Shown piece after piece: positions 1 through 7,661 of a stretch of 35,577 bases of DNA (the stretch's first letter is position 1; the number at the start of each line of letters is the position of its first letter). The notes under the pieces were generated by a model, which saw only the letters and a list, made by a program, of their open reading frames with translations, had not been told where the DNA came from and did no database searches. Source of the DNA: Sphingomonadales bacterium (lineage in GTDB: Bacteria; Pseudomonadota; Alphaproteobacteria; Sphingomonadales; Sphingomonadaceae); assembly GCA_027488785.1 (NCBI GenBank), contig JAIYAY010000013.1, forward strand, positions 1 to 35,577, read 5' to 3'. A program made the position numbers and the translations under genes.

Positions 1-509
1 TGAATGAATTGGCTTGGGTACATCCATGCAAGGCCGGCCACGATGCCCCTCGATGCCGTGTAGGACATCCCCCATGGGTGCCCGTAAGCCAAAACCGATG
101 TACCGGCGGCAGGCACGCTGTCGCAGGCTAAGGAGGCTTCTACAGCGTCAGATGGAATTTTGCCTTTCGGGATGACAAGAACGGCCAAGTCGATCAACGG
201 ATCAACATGAATGCGTTTTGCTTCAAACTCTTCGCCTCTTCGGAATGACACTTTGATAGTACTGGGCGACCGTGTGGCAACATGAGCATTGGTGAGAAGC
301 CAGCCGCGTTCTTTATCTATGAGAAAACCAGTGCCTGAGCTTGCGCCGCCTGCGTCTTGGTTAAGCCCTATCTCGGTTAGGACCGAGACTTTCACCGTGT
401 AACGCGAAGCGTCGGCCAAAATCTGTTCAGGGGTCGGTGCGGGGGTAGCAGTAACCGAAGTGCTTAAAAGCATGCCCAACGCGGCGAGGCGAAAAACGAT
501 TGTTATCAT
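1..509 (-). CDS. Secreted trypsin-like serine protease, HtrA/DegP type (3' part missing)
   Basis: The reading frame starts with ATG at 509 and runs off the left edge after 169 codons, so only the N-terminal part is visible. Residues 1-22 form a hydrophobic signal peptide (about FRLAALGMLLSTSVTATP), so export to the periplasm is likely. The chymotrypsin-fold motifs follow: a glycine-rich GTGFLID strand near residue 60, the catalytic histidine in TNAHVA (His76) and the catalytic aspartate in DPLIDLAVL (Asp107). The GNSGG serine motif would lie outside the window, so activity cannot be confirmed. The family degrades or refolds damaged envelope proteins, or cleaves specific partners. The gene is divergent from the Sel1-repeat gene across 87 bases, a spacing that allows shared control. 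A chaperone-only family member without the serine remains possible. Confidence 0.85.
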   Translation of the reverse strand, partial: MITIVFRLAALGMLLSTSVTATPAPTPEQILADASRYTVKVSVLTEIGLNQDAGGASSGTGFLIDKERGWLLTNAHVATRSPSTIKVSFRRGEEFEAKRIHVDPLIDLAVLVIPKGKIPSDAVEASLACDSVPAAGTSVLAYGHPWGMSYTASRGIVAGLAWMYPSQFI

Positions 510-596
510 GCTCAGTGCATAACAAACTTCAGGCCCTAGTATACAGTCAATTGAACTTAGCTCTTCCTGCATTTTGGCAAACCGCAGAAGACTAAG

Positions 597-3500
597 ATGC
601 CTTTGTATTTTACAACTAAGAGGGCTTTCGGCAGAGACGAAACCAGTGCGCTTTATCAGCGCAACGGTTTCTATGGGGTGGTTATGGCAGAATTGGTAGT
701 TAACTGGAACCCGCTGGTTCGAAGGGATTTTGAAGGTTTCAAAAAGCTAGCGATGGAGATCGATGACCCTAGCGCCCGTGAAAAGGCATTTCTTAAAGCC
801 GGTGGGCTTGTTGATGCGCTGATGGGTGAGTTGGTCAGGATAGGCTATTTCACCGACCCTGAAAGCATCAATTATGCAATTGATAAATATAAAGCGGCTA
901 TTGATGATGGGCTTGAGCTAGAGCTCAGAAAAAAACTCTTTCAAGAGGTTTCGACCTTCACTCAATATTTCGAAGACTGCACAGCGTTAACATATGTGCC
1001 CTTCGTTCTGGGGGATACGGATCGCGGTATAGTCTCCACTGCCACCCTTGATTACGTCAGTGTCGCAAAAATCGAGGAAGGCGCCGACCCGATGCTCGTT
1101 CCTCGTCATGTTGTTCGCATGATTGAGGGCAAGCATCCGGTTAACCGAGGGGCTGTGTTTGGCGGCCTTTTAAGCACGGGGGACCCGAGAGTTTGCTCAG
1201 ATCTACTTTGGGACCTGCGGCACCAGCTCTCTGAAGATGAAATCAATGAGGCTTGCCTCTGCCATACGGGATTTGTTGGCCAGGCCTCGGTAGAATTTTA
1301 TCTGAACTGGCTAGAGGAGGTAGTTCACTCTGGGCGCGACAGCCTATTCGGCAAACTGGCTTCGGGCTTGGCCCTGTTACGCCGAAACGTACAAACAGAG
1401 TTTGTGTTCACGGGAGAGCGGCCGTTTCCTTATGCCAGCGTCCAGGGCGAGGAACTTCTGGCTATCCTGAAGCCCGTGCCGATTGACGATTTCACCCGTC
1501 AAATAGCCGCCCGAATGCTTCATCTTAGCAATCTAGAACAAGAGTCCAAAGTAATGCCTGAAGTACTTGGTATTTGGAGCATCTGCACTCTGCCTGATGC
1601 CAAGGGTACTTTGATAAGCGACGACCTAATCGAGAGGTGCTGGGAGCTTATTGACGGGCCCAGAAAGTCAGAACCAAAAGCTGCTGAGGCCCTTTCCGAT
1701 TATCTTAGAGCCTCAATTGAAATCAGCGGAGATTTCACCCTAGCCTCGAAAATCGGAGAAGAAATTACCAGGCGCGGAATGCCGAGCATCTGGGAGTTCG
1801 TTTTTCATCAAGCGGATGCTGCTCTCACGAGCCAAATTTGTGATGGACCTGGCGGTCCGACTTGGGGCCAAATCATCGCGATGCCGGTGATTTGCGATAC
1901 GGATATAACTGACGATAAAATTCTAGAAATTTGTCAGGCAATCCCTGTTCTTCCAGATGGTCAAGAGTTCAAGTTTTGTCCGGTCATCCTAACGTGGTCA
2001 AACCTCAACGGGATTTCCTCGACGCGCTTGCTACACGCAATGCTACAAAAGTGGAGGACCGTTGAAGAAAAGCAGGCTGTGGAAGCAGATATCGCGACTT
2101 ACGCAGCAGCAACCAGAGAAGAGACTGCTCTAGATGAGGTGGTATTTCAGCAGAACTTTATTTCTAAATTGCGTTTTTTCGTTGGTTATCGCTTCGAGGC
2201 AGAACCCTTCCCAGATTATCCTCAGGACCAGAAAGCAGAATGGTATACCCAAGTCAGCAAAAAATTGCAGGCTGAGTGTGGCGACAAAAGCTTTGCTGTG
2301 AGATCGCCTCGACCACTTGGGTATGCGCTATACACCGCCCAGAGCGTAATGACCGAGTTAAACGCAAAAGCCGCAGTGTGGATTGCAGAGCGTTACCACT
2401 CTCCTGTGGCGCAGGATAAATTTGGGATCCGCCTGGCAGCCTATGGCAACTTATACTCCGGGCTAGCAGATTGCTTTGAGGCAACGGCCTATGATTTGGA
2501 AAATGGTGAGACTATCTTTCGCCGAGAGATTCCGATCGTTCTCCCGAGCGTCAGGCCTCACTGGAAGCAAGAGCTCGACCACCTCAGGGTCAATCTGGAA
2601 GCTGGTGGCTGCCCCTACGTGGCAGTGGCCCCGATCCTTCAGAGCATATATCTGAATGAGCGAATTTTCCAGGAAACCAAGTGCATCAAGGTTACCCTTG
2701 GAGCCCCGACGTCACTGGACAGCAGCGCCGAGGACGGCCTTCCATTTGAGAACATTTCAGAAATTGCTGAAGAAAAGCAACGCTGGCACATGGAAAGCGA
2801 TCGCCTTCACGTTGATACTGACGCGTTTAGATTAGCATGCGCAGGACAGCTCGGGCTCGAGATTGAAACCGTCCGCGCATCGGGGGAATTCGCGCTCATC
2901 AAAGGGCGCTGGTTTCCAACTATACTTATTTTCATGCGCAATGCGAAAGCCGAAGATGGCTCGCCCATTGATTGGCCGCTTGATGAAACGTTAGTCGATT
3001 CCGCCATTAAAGCCGCTGCTACCGATACCGGCCGGCGCTGGGCCCATTGGACTTTTGGCGGTGTTCCAGAAGAAACCGAGGAGGTTGATGTCGAGGCCGT
3101 TTACAAGTTGGCGCTCAATGATGACCTGGCAGCGCAGGTGCAGCTGGCCCAAATCCTTTACCGAGGCGATAAGGTCGAGAGAAATTTAAGCACAGCTCTG
3201 CAATGGTTTCGTAAAGCCGCCTCTCAAGGTCATGGCGATTCCCAAGCAATGGTTGCCTATATGTTGGATGAAGGCCTCGGATGCGCTAAGAATGAAGTTG
3301 AAGGTCTGCACTGGCATCGATTGGCAGCAGAGAGTGGATCTGCATTTTCGCAGGAGAAGTTGGGTGCTGCGTACGAGACCGGGGAATTAGTCCGACAGGA
3401 CTATGAAGCTGCCGTAAAGTGGTATCGATTGGCTGCTGATCAAGGCTCAGCCGATGCCCAATTTTCTTTGGGATGGTTGCTCTACTCTGGAAACGGGGTG

Positions 3501-3779
3501 CCCCAAAATCTCGAAGATGCGGCTGAGTATTTCGAGCGCTCGGCACTTCAGGGAAATGCTGCTGCTCAATACAACATTGCGGTCATGTATGGTAATGGTG
3601 AGCACGGCCCCGTTGATTTTGTTAAGTCATACGCATGGCTTCGCTTGGCAGCTGAGCAAGAATACGAAGGGGCTGAAGACGGTATAGAGGATATTTGCCT
3701 GAGGATGTCTGTCGATGAGATAGCAAAAGGAAAGAGGCTGGTTAAAAAACTAGTGGAGGTAGTTGGAACTCAAAGTTAA
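597..3779 (+). CDS. Large Sel1-repeat protein with unrecognised N-terminal region
   Basis: This 1060-residue protein has no signal peptide or membrane segment and is probably cytoplasmic. About residues 845-1040 hold five Sel1-like (TPR-related) repeats of about 36 residues, with the typical pattern A-x-WF/WYRLAA-x-QG-x-A-x-AQ-x-x-L-G-x-x-Y. Such repeats form a helical solenoid for protein binding. The first 840 residues match no family I know; they are mixed helical, without an obvious enzymatic motif. ATG at 597 is the earliest start and has only a weak AGAAG upstream. ATG at 684 (giving MAELVVNW) has GGGGTGG just upstream and may be the true start, shortening the protein to 1031 residues. 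It is divergent from the secreted protease. Sel1 proteins often act as scaffolds in signalling or as effectors; which applies here cannot be said. Confidence 0.85.
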   Translation: MPLYFTTKRAFGRDETSALYQRNGFYGVVMAELVVNWNPLVRRDFEGFKKLAMEIDDPSAREKAFLKAGGLVDALMGELVRIGYFTDPESINYAIDKYKAAIDDGLELELRKKLFQEVSTFTQYFEDCTALTYVPFVLGDTDRGIVSTATLDYVSVAKIEEGADPMLVPRHVVRMIEGKHPVNRGAVFGGLLSTGDPRVCSDLLWDLRHQLSEDEINEACLCHTGFVGQASVEFYLNWLEEVVHSGRDSLFGKLASGLALLRRNVQTEFVFTGERPFPYASVQGEELLAILKPVPIDDFTRQIAARMLHLSNLEQESKVMPEVLGIWSICTLPDAKGTLISDDLIERCWELIDGPRKSEPKAAEALSDYLRASIEISGDFTLASKIGEEITRRGMPSIWEFVFHQADAALTSQICDGPGGPTWGQIIAMPVICDTDITDDKILEICQAIPVLPDGQEFKFCPVILTWSNLNGISSTRLLHAMLQKWRTVEEKQAVEADIATYAAATREETALDEVVFQQNFISKLRFFVGYRFEAEPFPDYPQDQKAEWYTQVSKKLQAECGDKSFAVRSPRPLGYALYTAQSVMTELNAKAAVWIAERYHSPVAQDKFGIRLAAYGNLYSGLADCFEATAYDLENGETIFRREIPIVLPSVRPHWKQELDHLRVNLEAGGCPYVAVAPILQSIYLNERIFQETKCIKVTLGAPTSLDSSAEDGLPFENISEIAEEKQRWHMESDRLHVDTDAFRLACAGQLGLEIETVRASGEFALIKGRWFPTILIFMRNAKAEDGSPIDWPLDETLVDSAIKAAATDTGRRWAHWTFGGVPEETEEVDVEAVYKLALNDDLAAQVQLAQILYRGDKVERNLSTALQWFRKAASQGHGDSQAMVAYMLDEGLGCAKNEVEGLHWHRLAAESGSAFSQEKLGAAYETGELVRQDYEAAVKWYRLAADQGSADAQFSLGWLLYSGNGVPQNLEDAAEYFERSALQGNAAAQYNIAVMYGNGEHGPVDFVKSYAWLRLAAEQEYEGAEDGIEDICLRMSVDEIAKGKRLVKKLVEVVGTQS

Positions 3780-4057
3780 ATCTTTTTATGTTCCAGAGTT
3801 GGGGCCTATCCACGACTTACTGAGATACCCGCCAATCCAGCGCACTCTGTTTGATAATTGCTGCCATCTGAACACGATCATCCAGTTATATATGCACCTC
3901 AAACCGAGAATAAAATTTAATTTAAATCTTAATAAAATAGTTAAATATTTATAATTTATGCATCTTAAAAACAATCAATGCAAACGCAGCACAAAAATTA
4001 TCTATAGCATATTGATTTACATATTTTATTAAAAAACTAGATGCATTCTTGGTACCG
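3780..4057. other. AT-rich intergenic segment between convergent genes
   Basis: No convincing gene is present; short frames on both strands lack ribosome sites and protein-like composition. From about 3890 to 4045 the sequence is strongly AT-rich with many A and T runs, unlike the coding DNA around it. An 8-base inverted repeat ATGCATCT (3958-3965) and AGATGCAT (4039-4046) brackets part of it. I see no hairpin followed by a T run on either strand, so no clear terminator for the Sel1 gene or the macro-domain gene. The segment may be a junction between separately acquired pieces. Confidence 0.5.
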
Positions 4058-4549
4058 TTAATGTAACACAGCCTCATAAGCACGCAACGTTTCATCATCG
4101 AAGCATATGAACTGGATCAATCGTTCAGCTTTATGGCTCCTCCGCGCCAAACTTATGGCGATTTCGGCCGCTCCGTATAAAGGATAATGATAGATCCCCG
4201 TGCTGATCGAGGGGATGGCTACGCTTCGAAAATCGTTTTCAGCGACTAGCCTGAAGATGCTCTCATAGCATTGCACTAGAAGTTCAGGCTCGCCCCTGGC
4301 GCCGTCTAGCCAGCGTGGGCCAACAGCGTGGATGACGAACTTCGCTGGCAGATTGAATGCAGGCGTTATAACGGCAGCACCCACGCTGCATCTCCCGATT
4401 GCTTTGCAGGCGACCTCCAATTCAGGGCCAGCCGCTTTGTGTATTGCGCCACATACGCCGCCACCCGCTAACAACGAAGGGTTTGCAGAGTTCACAATGA
4501 CATCAACATGCTGGCGCGTGATGTCGCCCTTAAGAATGCTAATCGCCAT
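4058..4549 (-). CDS. Macro-domain protein (ADP-ribose-binding or -hydrolysing)
   Basis: The protein is a single macro domain of 163 residues. It has the family's opening ISILKGDIT, the VNSANPSL strand-loop, the glycine-rich ribose-binding turn GGGVCGAIHKAAG and the second loop PSISTGIYHYPL. Macro domains bind ADP-ribose or O-acetyl-ADP-ribose and many remove ADP-ribose from proteins or nucleic acids; the closest known type is YmdB-like. I choose ATG at 4549 because the fold normally begins with this strand. ATG at 4576 would add nine residues. The start lies inside the preceding gene (11-base overlap), so translation is probably coupled. As the last gene of a run of small genes it could counter an ADP-ribosyl modification, either as an antidote or against a foreign toxin; this is inference from the family only. 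Confidence 0.9.
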   Translation of the reverse strand: MAISILKGDITRQHVDVIVNSANPSLLAGGGVCGAIHKAAGPELEVACKAIGRCSVGAAVITPAFNLPAKFVIHAVGPRWLDGARGEPELLVQCYESIFRLVAENDFRSVAIPSISTGIYHYPLYGAAEIAISLARRSHKAERLIQFICFDDETLRAYEAVLH

Positions 4550-4787
4550 TTGGCGACCATTCACCGTTCGCTTCATCCCTAAGACGTTCCATCATAGCGA
4601 ATAATTCATCCGCCTCTTCCGACGTTTTAGGACCATCATTCGAGGCTTTAGCGTAGGCCCTCATCTCACGGCACCAACGGCTGGGGTCAGCCAGTTTTTC
4701 AGGTCGGATGCACAGCATTAGCATTAGGTCGTCATCTGATAAACTTAGAAACGGATGCTTAATCTCATTCACTCGGTTGGACACCAT
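4539..4787 (-). CDS. Small hypothetical protein upstream of the macro-domain gene
   Basis: I do not recognise this 82-residue, mostly helical and charged protein. It has a hydrophobic stretch SDDDLMLMLCI near the start and a central WCREMRAYAK segment, and it is acidic towards the C-terminus. Starts at GTG 4841 (100 residues) and ATG 4787 are both open. I prefer 4787 because an extended -10 promoter box lies at 4810-4815, inside the longer version. No clear ribosome site precedes either. Its last codons overlap the start of the macro-domain gene, which points to joint translation and possibly a joint function. Confidence 0.6.
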   Translation of the reverse strand: MVSNRVNEIKHPFLSLSDDDLMLMLCIRPEKLADPSRWCREMRAYAKASNDGPKTSEEADELFAMMERLRDEANGEWSPNGD

Positions 4788-4806
4788 CAAATTGTACAGT
4801 TTGAGC

Positions 4807-4817
4807 GGTATTATACC
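4807..4817 (-). promoter_or_regulatory. Possible extended -10 promoter box with palindrome
   Basis: On the minus strand the bases TGGTATAAT form a perfect extended -10 element (TATAAT at 4815-4810), about 22 bases before the ATG at 4787. The same bases lie in an 11-base palindrome, GGTAT-T-ATACC, which could be an operator. There is no good TTGACA at the usual distance, which extended -10 promoters do not strictly need. It could drive the small gene and the macro-domain gene separately from the genes upstream. Confidence 0.35.
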
Positions 4818-4867
4818 ACCTTTGCATTTAACGCGATACACAGAACAGGCTAGGCGTTTACGTTCCC

Positions 4868-4891
4868 CCCAGCGGCCCTCGCCGCGCTGGG
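4868..4891 (-). terminator. GC-rich hairpin directly after the 59-residue gene
   Basis: The arms CCCAGCG (4868-4874) and CGCTGGG (4885-4891) form a perfect 7-base-pair stem with a 10-base loop, starting one base after the stop codon of the minus-strand gene 4892-5071. No T run follows on the minus strand, so it is an imperfect intrinsic terminator; it may instead slow 3' decay. A second perfect hairpin (CTTCGGC-TATG-GCCGAAG, 4900-4917) lies inside the last codons of that gene. Confidence 0.35.
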
Positions 4892-5071
4892 TTATTCTGC
4901 TTCGGCTATGGCCGAAGAGCCTGAGTAATCGTAAGCCTGAAAGCGCTTCGTATGGTACTGCTTGGCGGCACCGGCGATGCGCTTTCGGTCAGCCTCCGAG
5001 ATTGGCTCTGGGTGTATTGGTCCGTCGCGCTCTAGGCGTTCGTACCGCTGTAATTTGGTTTCTTTAGGCAT
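4892..5071 (-). CDS. Very small hypothetical protein (59 residues)
   Basis: The protein begins MPKETKLQRYERL and ends SSAIAEAE. It is hydrophilic, with a basic N-terminal half and a conserved-looking segment AAKQYHTKRFQAYDYSG; I do not recognise it. The evidence that it is real is its ribosome site: AAGGA lies seven bases before the ATG, and the gene begins five bases after the preceding gene ends, in the same direction. It is followed at once by a GC-rich hairpin. It is short enough to be missed by standard gene calling. Confidence 0.65.
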   Translation of the reverse strand: MPKETKLQRYERLERDGPIHPEPISEADRKRIAGAAKQYHTKRFQAYDYSGSSAIAEAE

Positions 5072-5075
5072 TCTC

Positions 5076-5360
5076 TTATCCTTTTCGTGCTGCGAGGCCG
5101 GTGCTGGCCACGCGTTTTATTTGGGCGACAAGATTGAGCGTCGCTCTGCGAGGCGATTGCTGAGCATGAGCGCTTGCAGGAGCTGCTTGCTCTAATTGGT
5201 CGGGGTCGTCCTGCGATGGCTCAGGGCGGACTGGCTGCCGCTGACGAATGATGGTGATGTCGCCGCCCCGCCTAAGCCGCTGCTCAAACTCCCAGTTTTC
5301 TTCGTCGGTGTACGGCGGCTCTCCAATCGGCACGCCGTTTTTACTATAGTATAAAGCCAT
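5076..5360 (-). CDS. Small hypothetical protein (94 residues)
   Basis: This is an unrecognised protein with an ordered start (MALYYSKNGVPIGEPPYTDE, then an EFEQRLRRGG helix) and a low-complexity, Pro/Gln/Ala-rich and basic C-terminal half. The start is well supported: AAAAGGACG lies about seven bases before the ATG, and the ATG overlaps the stop of the preceding frame as TAATG. The gene therefore belongs to the same translationally coupled run. The tail could bind nucleic acid, but that is a guess from its charge. Confidence 0.7.
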   Translation of the reverse strand: MALYYSKNGVPIGEPPYTDEENWEFEQRLRRGGDITIIRQRQPVRPEPSQDDPDQLEQAAPASAHAQQSPRRATLNLVAQIKRVASTGLAARKG

Positions 5361-5570
5361 TAGTTTTCGTCCTTTTCAAAACAGCAGAGGTCTTTGTGCT
5401 CTCTCTGCGCAGCATGCTTGGCGCCTGCCGCAGCCGTTCTCTTGTATTTTCCCTTGTTATTGTAACCACGGGGGGCCTGACACGTGGCAGTATGGGCAGA
5501 GATCCGCTGGCATTTTCTCTAGAAACCCTTCCACAGTTTGTTTTGTCCACGTCATTCTTCGTTCTTTCAT
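5360..5570 (-). pseudogene. Small zinc-ribbon-like gene split by a one-base shift at a C6 run
   Basis: Translation from ATG 5570, which overlaps the stop of the preceding gene as ATGA, gives MKERRMTWTKQTVEGFLEKM, then CPYCHVSG, and then a stop shortly after six consecutive C on the minus strand (G on the plus strand, 5470-5475). If one C is skipped, the frame continues as RGYNNKGKYKRTAAAGAKH and ends LCCFEKDEN with TAA overlapping the next gene's ATG as TAATG. The intact product would be 69 residues with CPYC and CC cysteine pairs, possibly a small zinc ribbon. Exact fit to both neighbours' start and stop codons argues that this was one gene. Explanations are a disabling mutation, programmed or slippage frameshifting, or a sequencing error. 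Confidence 0.6.
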
Positions 5571-5950
5571 CTGCTCAGTCCATGCGTGATGCTGGAATTT
5601 TCTTTGGCGATCTGCTGAATTTGTCCAAAGCTCACCTCTTCCACGACCAGTATTTCTTGGCGCGGCGAGCCGGTCTTTTTCCAATCGTCTCTCTTTTCAA
5701 AGAGGCGATAAATGCATTCACCGGCAGCCATTAGGTGATTATAACTAGGATAGCAGTCGAAATGCTTGCGGTAGATCGAGACGTAAGCCCGCAACTCTCT
5801 ATTTAGCCGTCCGCATCTTAGCCTGAAGCCGATATAGGTATTATTACTGCTAGGTTTATGAAAGTTGAGAGCGGCTATCTCGGCCACGACCTTTTCAACC
5901 AAATCATCGGCACTTAAGCCTGCCCCATTCTCGAAGCGACAGGTGCTCAT
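5567..5950 (-). CDS. Hypothetical protein (127 residues)
   Basis: I do not recognise this protein. It is soluble and mixed in composition, with an acidic helix (ADDLVEKVVAEIAALNFHKP), a central segment rich in Tyr and His (RAYVSIYRKHFDCYPSYNHL) and a C-terminal helix (VVEEVSFGQIQQIAKE). Both ends are fixed by overlap: its ATG shares four bases (ATGA) with the stop of the Tat-signal gene, and its TGA shares four bases with the start of the split zinc-ribbon frame. That packing is typical of an operon whose products are made in fixed ratio. Confidence 0.75.
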   Translation of the reverse strand: MSTCRFENGAGLSADDLVEKVVAEIAALNFHKPSSNNTYIGFRLRCGRLNRELRAYVSIYRKHFDCYPSYNHLMAAGECIYRLFEKRDDWKKTGSPRQEILVVEEVSFGQIQQIAKENSSITHGLSR

Positions 5951-6543
5951 TGGAAACTCCTATCTTGTGCAAGGAAAGGCCGCACCTCGACGCCTAGAGA
6001 CAGTTCGTTAAGGCGCGCCTGAAGGAGCGAAAGAGATAACGGGTCGTGGACTTCGACCCAGCGGTAACAACTCGACGGATTAGAAAAATCCTCGAAGATG
6101 ACTTCCCCTTCGCGCCTTCCTTTGCTCCCTTTGGGAAAAATGTTGTGCTCTGATAGAAATCTGAAAGCCTGCGCCTCTGGGTTGAGATTATGCTCCCATT
6201 GCGTCTCCCAATCCCAGCCATTCATTGGCGCAAACAACTGCTCTTCCGTCCAGCCAGTTTCCTCGCAGTAATCGTCGATCTGTTGCTGGGTATCGAGAAT
6301 GTCACCGTGCCAACGAAGGTTGTCGATCAATAACTGAGGCTCCGGGATTTCAAATCGAGGCTCGCCAAGGTGCAAGCGCCAATGGTCCTCAACCTGCTCA
6401 TAGAATATTGTTTTTGAATGCTCTGCAGGTTTAGTAATCAAGGGTTGGCGCGTGTCACCAACATAGGCAGTTAAATCAGAAATGAGTGATGCCGTAATGA
6501 TTGAACCAGCACCAACCAAAAATGAACGTCGAGATACAGACAT
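5947..6543 (-). CDS. Tat-exported hypothetical protein
   Basis: The protein starts with a twin-arginine signal, MSVSRRSFLVGAGSIITASL, so it is probably exported folded to the periplasm or held at the inner membrane. ATG at 6543 is preferred over ATG 6564 because AGGAAG lies five to six bases before it and the RR motif then sits at the very N-terminus. The rest, about 170 residues, is acidic and rich in Trp (WHGDILD, GWTEEQLF, GWDWETQWEH) and matches no family I know; no cofactor motif is visible. It overlaps the next gene by four bases (ATGA). An exported protein in the same coupled run as a macro-domain protein is unusual. Confidence 0.75.
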   Translation of the reverse strand: MSVSRRSFLVGAGSIITASLISDLTAYVGDTRQPLITKPAEHSKTIFYEQVEDHWRLHLGEPRFEIPEPQLLIDNLRWHGDILDTQQQIDDYCEETGWTEEQLFAPMNGWDWETQWEHNLNPEAQAFRFLSEHNIFPKGSKGRREGEVIFEDFSNPSSCYRWVEVHDPLSLSLLQARLNELSLGVEVRPFLAQDRSFQ

Positions 6544-6758
6544 GGTTTCTTCCTTTCGATGCATCGAAAGAAGTGCTCGACAAAATGTTGCGAAAGATAC
6601 GCTCGTTTAATTGCGACTTCCGCCACATCTCGCCTGAGCGAATACCACCTTGCCCGAGTTGGCAGGTTGGTGAAGGTTGGACCTTCTCTTGATGCCTAAC
6701 CGAAATAGCATAAACAATTGGGTTTGCAACAGCGGAAAAGGATAGTTGCCATTCCTCG

Positions 6759-7151
6759 TCAAATATTGTGCAGCAGCCCTACACGCACCCATTTACGAAA
6801 TTGCCCGTTGTACGTGCATACCAACCGGACCCTGTGCCCAGCGAACTGGCGCAGGAAACCTCGCTTGCCTAGAGGCACATCATATTGGAAGGACTGCCCA
6901 ACTCTAGTTAGCTGATAATCACGGTAATCAAGCCATGCGCCGTCATACTGATGCATCCGCGTCAGGTGCTCAAGGTGCTGCCGCATTTGCTCTTTTTTCG
7001 GCGACCAACCGCCGGGCGTATTGAGTAGCTTAGCAGCCAAGTGCCCGATCAGATTGTCTCTGGTGTCGACAATCATTTCATAAGGCAAAATGACACTGGG
7101 GCGCGGTCCGCGGGCGTAGTACCGTTCAAAGCCTTCAAGCGTAGCGTCCAT
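6759..7151 (-). CDS. Hypothetical protein (130 residues), first of the small-gene run
   Basis: I do not recognise this protein. It is basic and aromatic-rich with a C-terminal beta-looking region (FAGHRVRLVCTYNGQFRKWV). ATG 7151 is chosen because GAGG lies about six bases upstream; a TTG three bases earlier is less likely. The 215 bases between its stop and the Tat-signal gene hold no gene I can support, so a separate promoter for the downstream genes is possible. It ends the gene-bearing part of the left region: the tRNA fragment begins about 105 bases upstream of its start. Confidence 0.65.
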   Translation of the reverse strand: MDATLEGFERYYARGPRPSVILPYEMIVDTRDNLIGHLAAKLLNTPGGWSPKKEQMRQHLEHLTRMHQYDGAWLDYRDYQLTRVGQSFQYDVPLGKRGFLRQFAGHRVRLVCTYNGQFRKWVRVGLLHNI

Positions 7152-7257
7152 CAATGCCCTCTTTTATGTTACACTTATGCGTGAGTTTCTTATTTGGTAT
7201 TCTTCTTTTTATTCTTTGTCCAAAATAACAAAGCTTTTGGACCCCTTAGTGAGGCTG

Positions 7258-7308
7258 CTCGGTACTGGTAAATCCAGTACCGAGGATTCGAATCCTTCCC
7301 CTCCGCCA
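7258..7308 (+). other. 3' fragment of a tRNA-Ser-like gene, probable attachment-site junction
   Basis: The segment has the parts of a class II tRNA 3' end in order. A long variable arm is a perfect 11-base-pair hairpin (CTCGGTACTGG at 7258-7268, loop TAAAT, CCAGTACCGAG at 7274-7284). A T-arm with the loop TTCGAAT follows, then an acceptor strand ending CCCCTCCG and an encoded CCA at 7306-7308. Discriminator G plus a long variable arm points to serine. No D-arm, anticodon arm or 5' acceptor strand (expected GGAGGGG) precedes it, and the T-stem closing pair is A-C instead of G-C, so it is not a working tRNA. Integrases often use tRNA 3' ends as attB and leave such a fragment at the distal junction. 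Given its orientation, the element would lie to the left. Confidence 0.6.
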
Positions 7309-7524
7309 TTTAACCCATTGGAATCATTCTACTCCCTGGGCTTGGTTAGAAAAATTCGGTGCACTTCAAGGGTTATAGATAGCAACCCCTCCACCGCCCA
7401 TCTGTGGCGTTGGTTGATATAGGCTCTCTTGGGGCCGATTTTCTCTGAAGCTCTCGACTGCAGCGGCTTCAGTGGATGACAATAAGATATTGAAAATATA
7501 GCTTTTCCGGCTTTCTCATTTTAG

Positions 7525-7570
7525 AGTTGGCGATGAGTTACAAAAACACAGATGTTGCTCAACGCCAACT
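7525..7570. repeat. Imperfect 13-base inverted repeat in the gap downstream of drmC
   Basis: AGTTGGCGATGAG (7525-7537) faces CTCAACGCCAACT (7558-7570), pairing at 12 of 13 positions around a 20-base loop, about 90 bases beyond the drmC stop. No T run follows on the minus strand, so it is at best a weak terminator; it could also be a protein-binding site. The rest of 7309-7661 holds no gene that I can support. Confidence 0.35.
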
Positions 7571-7661
7571 ACTCACGGAACCGAACCGGCGTCTGCATTC
7601 GAAACCAAATGGTCACGCTTTGGCCTTGAGGACGCGATGAGCCATGAGTTAGATAACCGGA

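Noticed and set aside
5344-5550. 68-codon minus-strand frame overlapping the split zinc-ribbon gene
   Set aside because: It starts in mid-gene, does not match neighbour start/stop couplings and is Arg/Thr-rich like an out-of-frame reading.
7258-7308. tmRNA 3' end or working tRNA
   Set aside because: Discriminator G and the long variable arm suit tRNA-Ser better than tmRNA, and the 5' half is absent, so it cannot be a functional tRNA.
7177-7422. 81-codon plus-strand frame across the tRNA fragment
   Set aside because: It translates the tRNA-like structure and has no ribosome site; chance frame.
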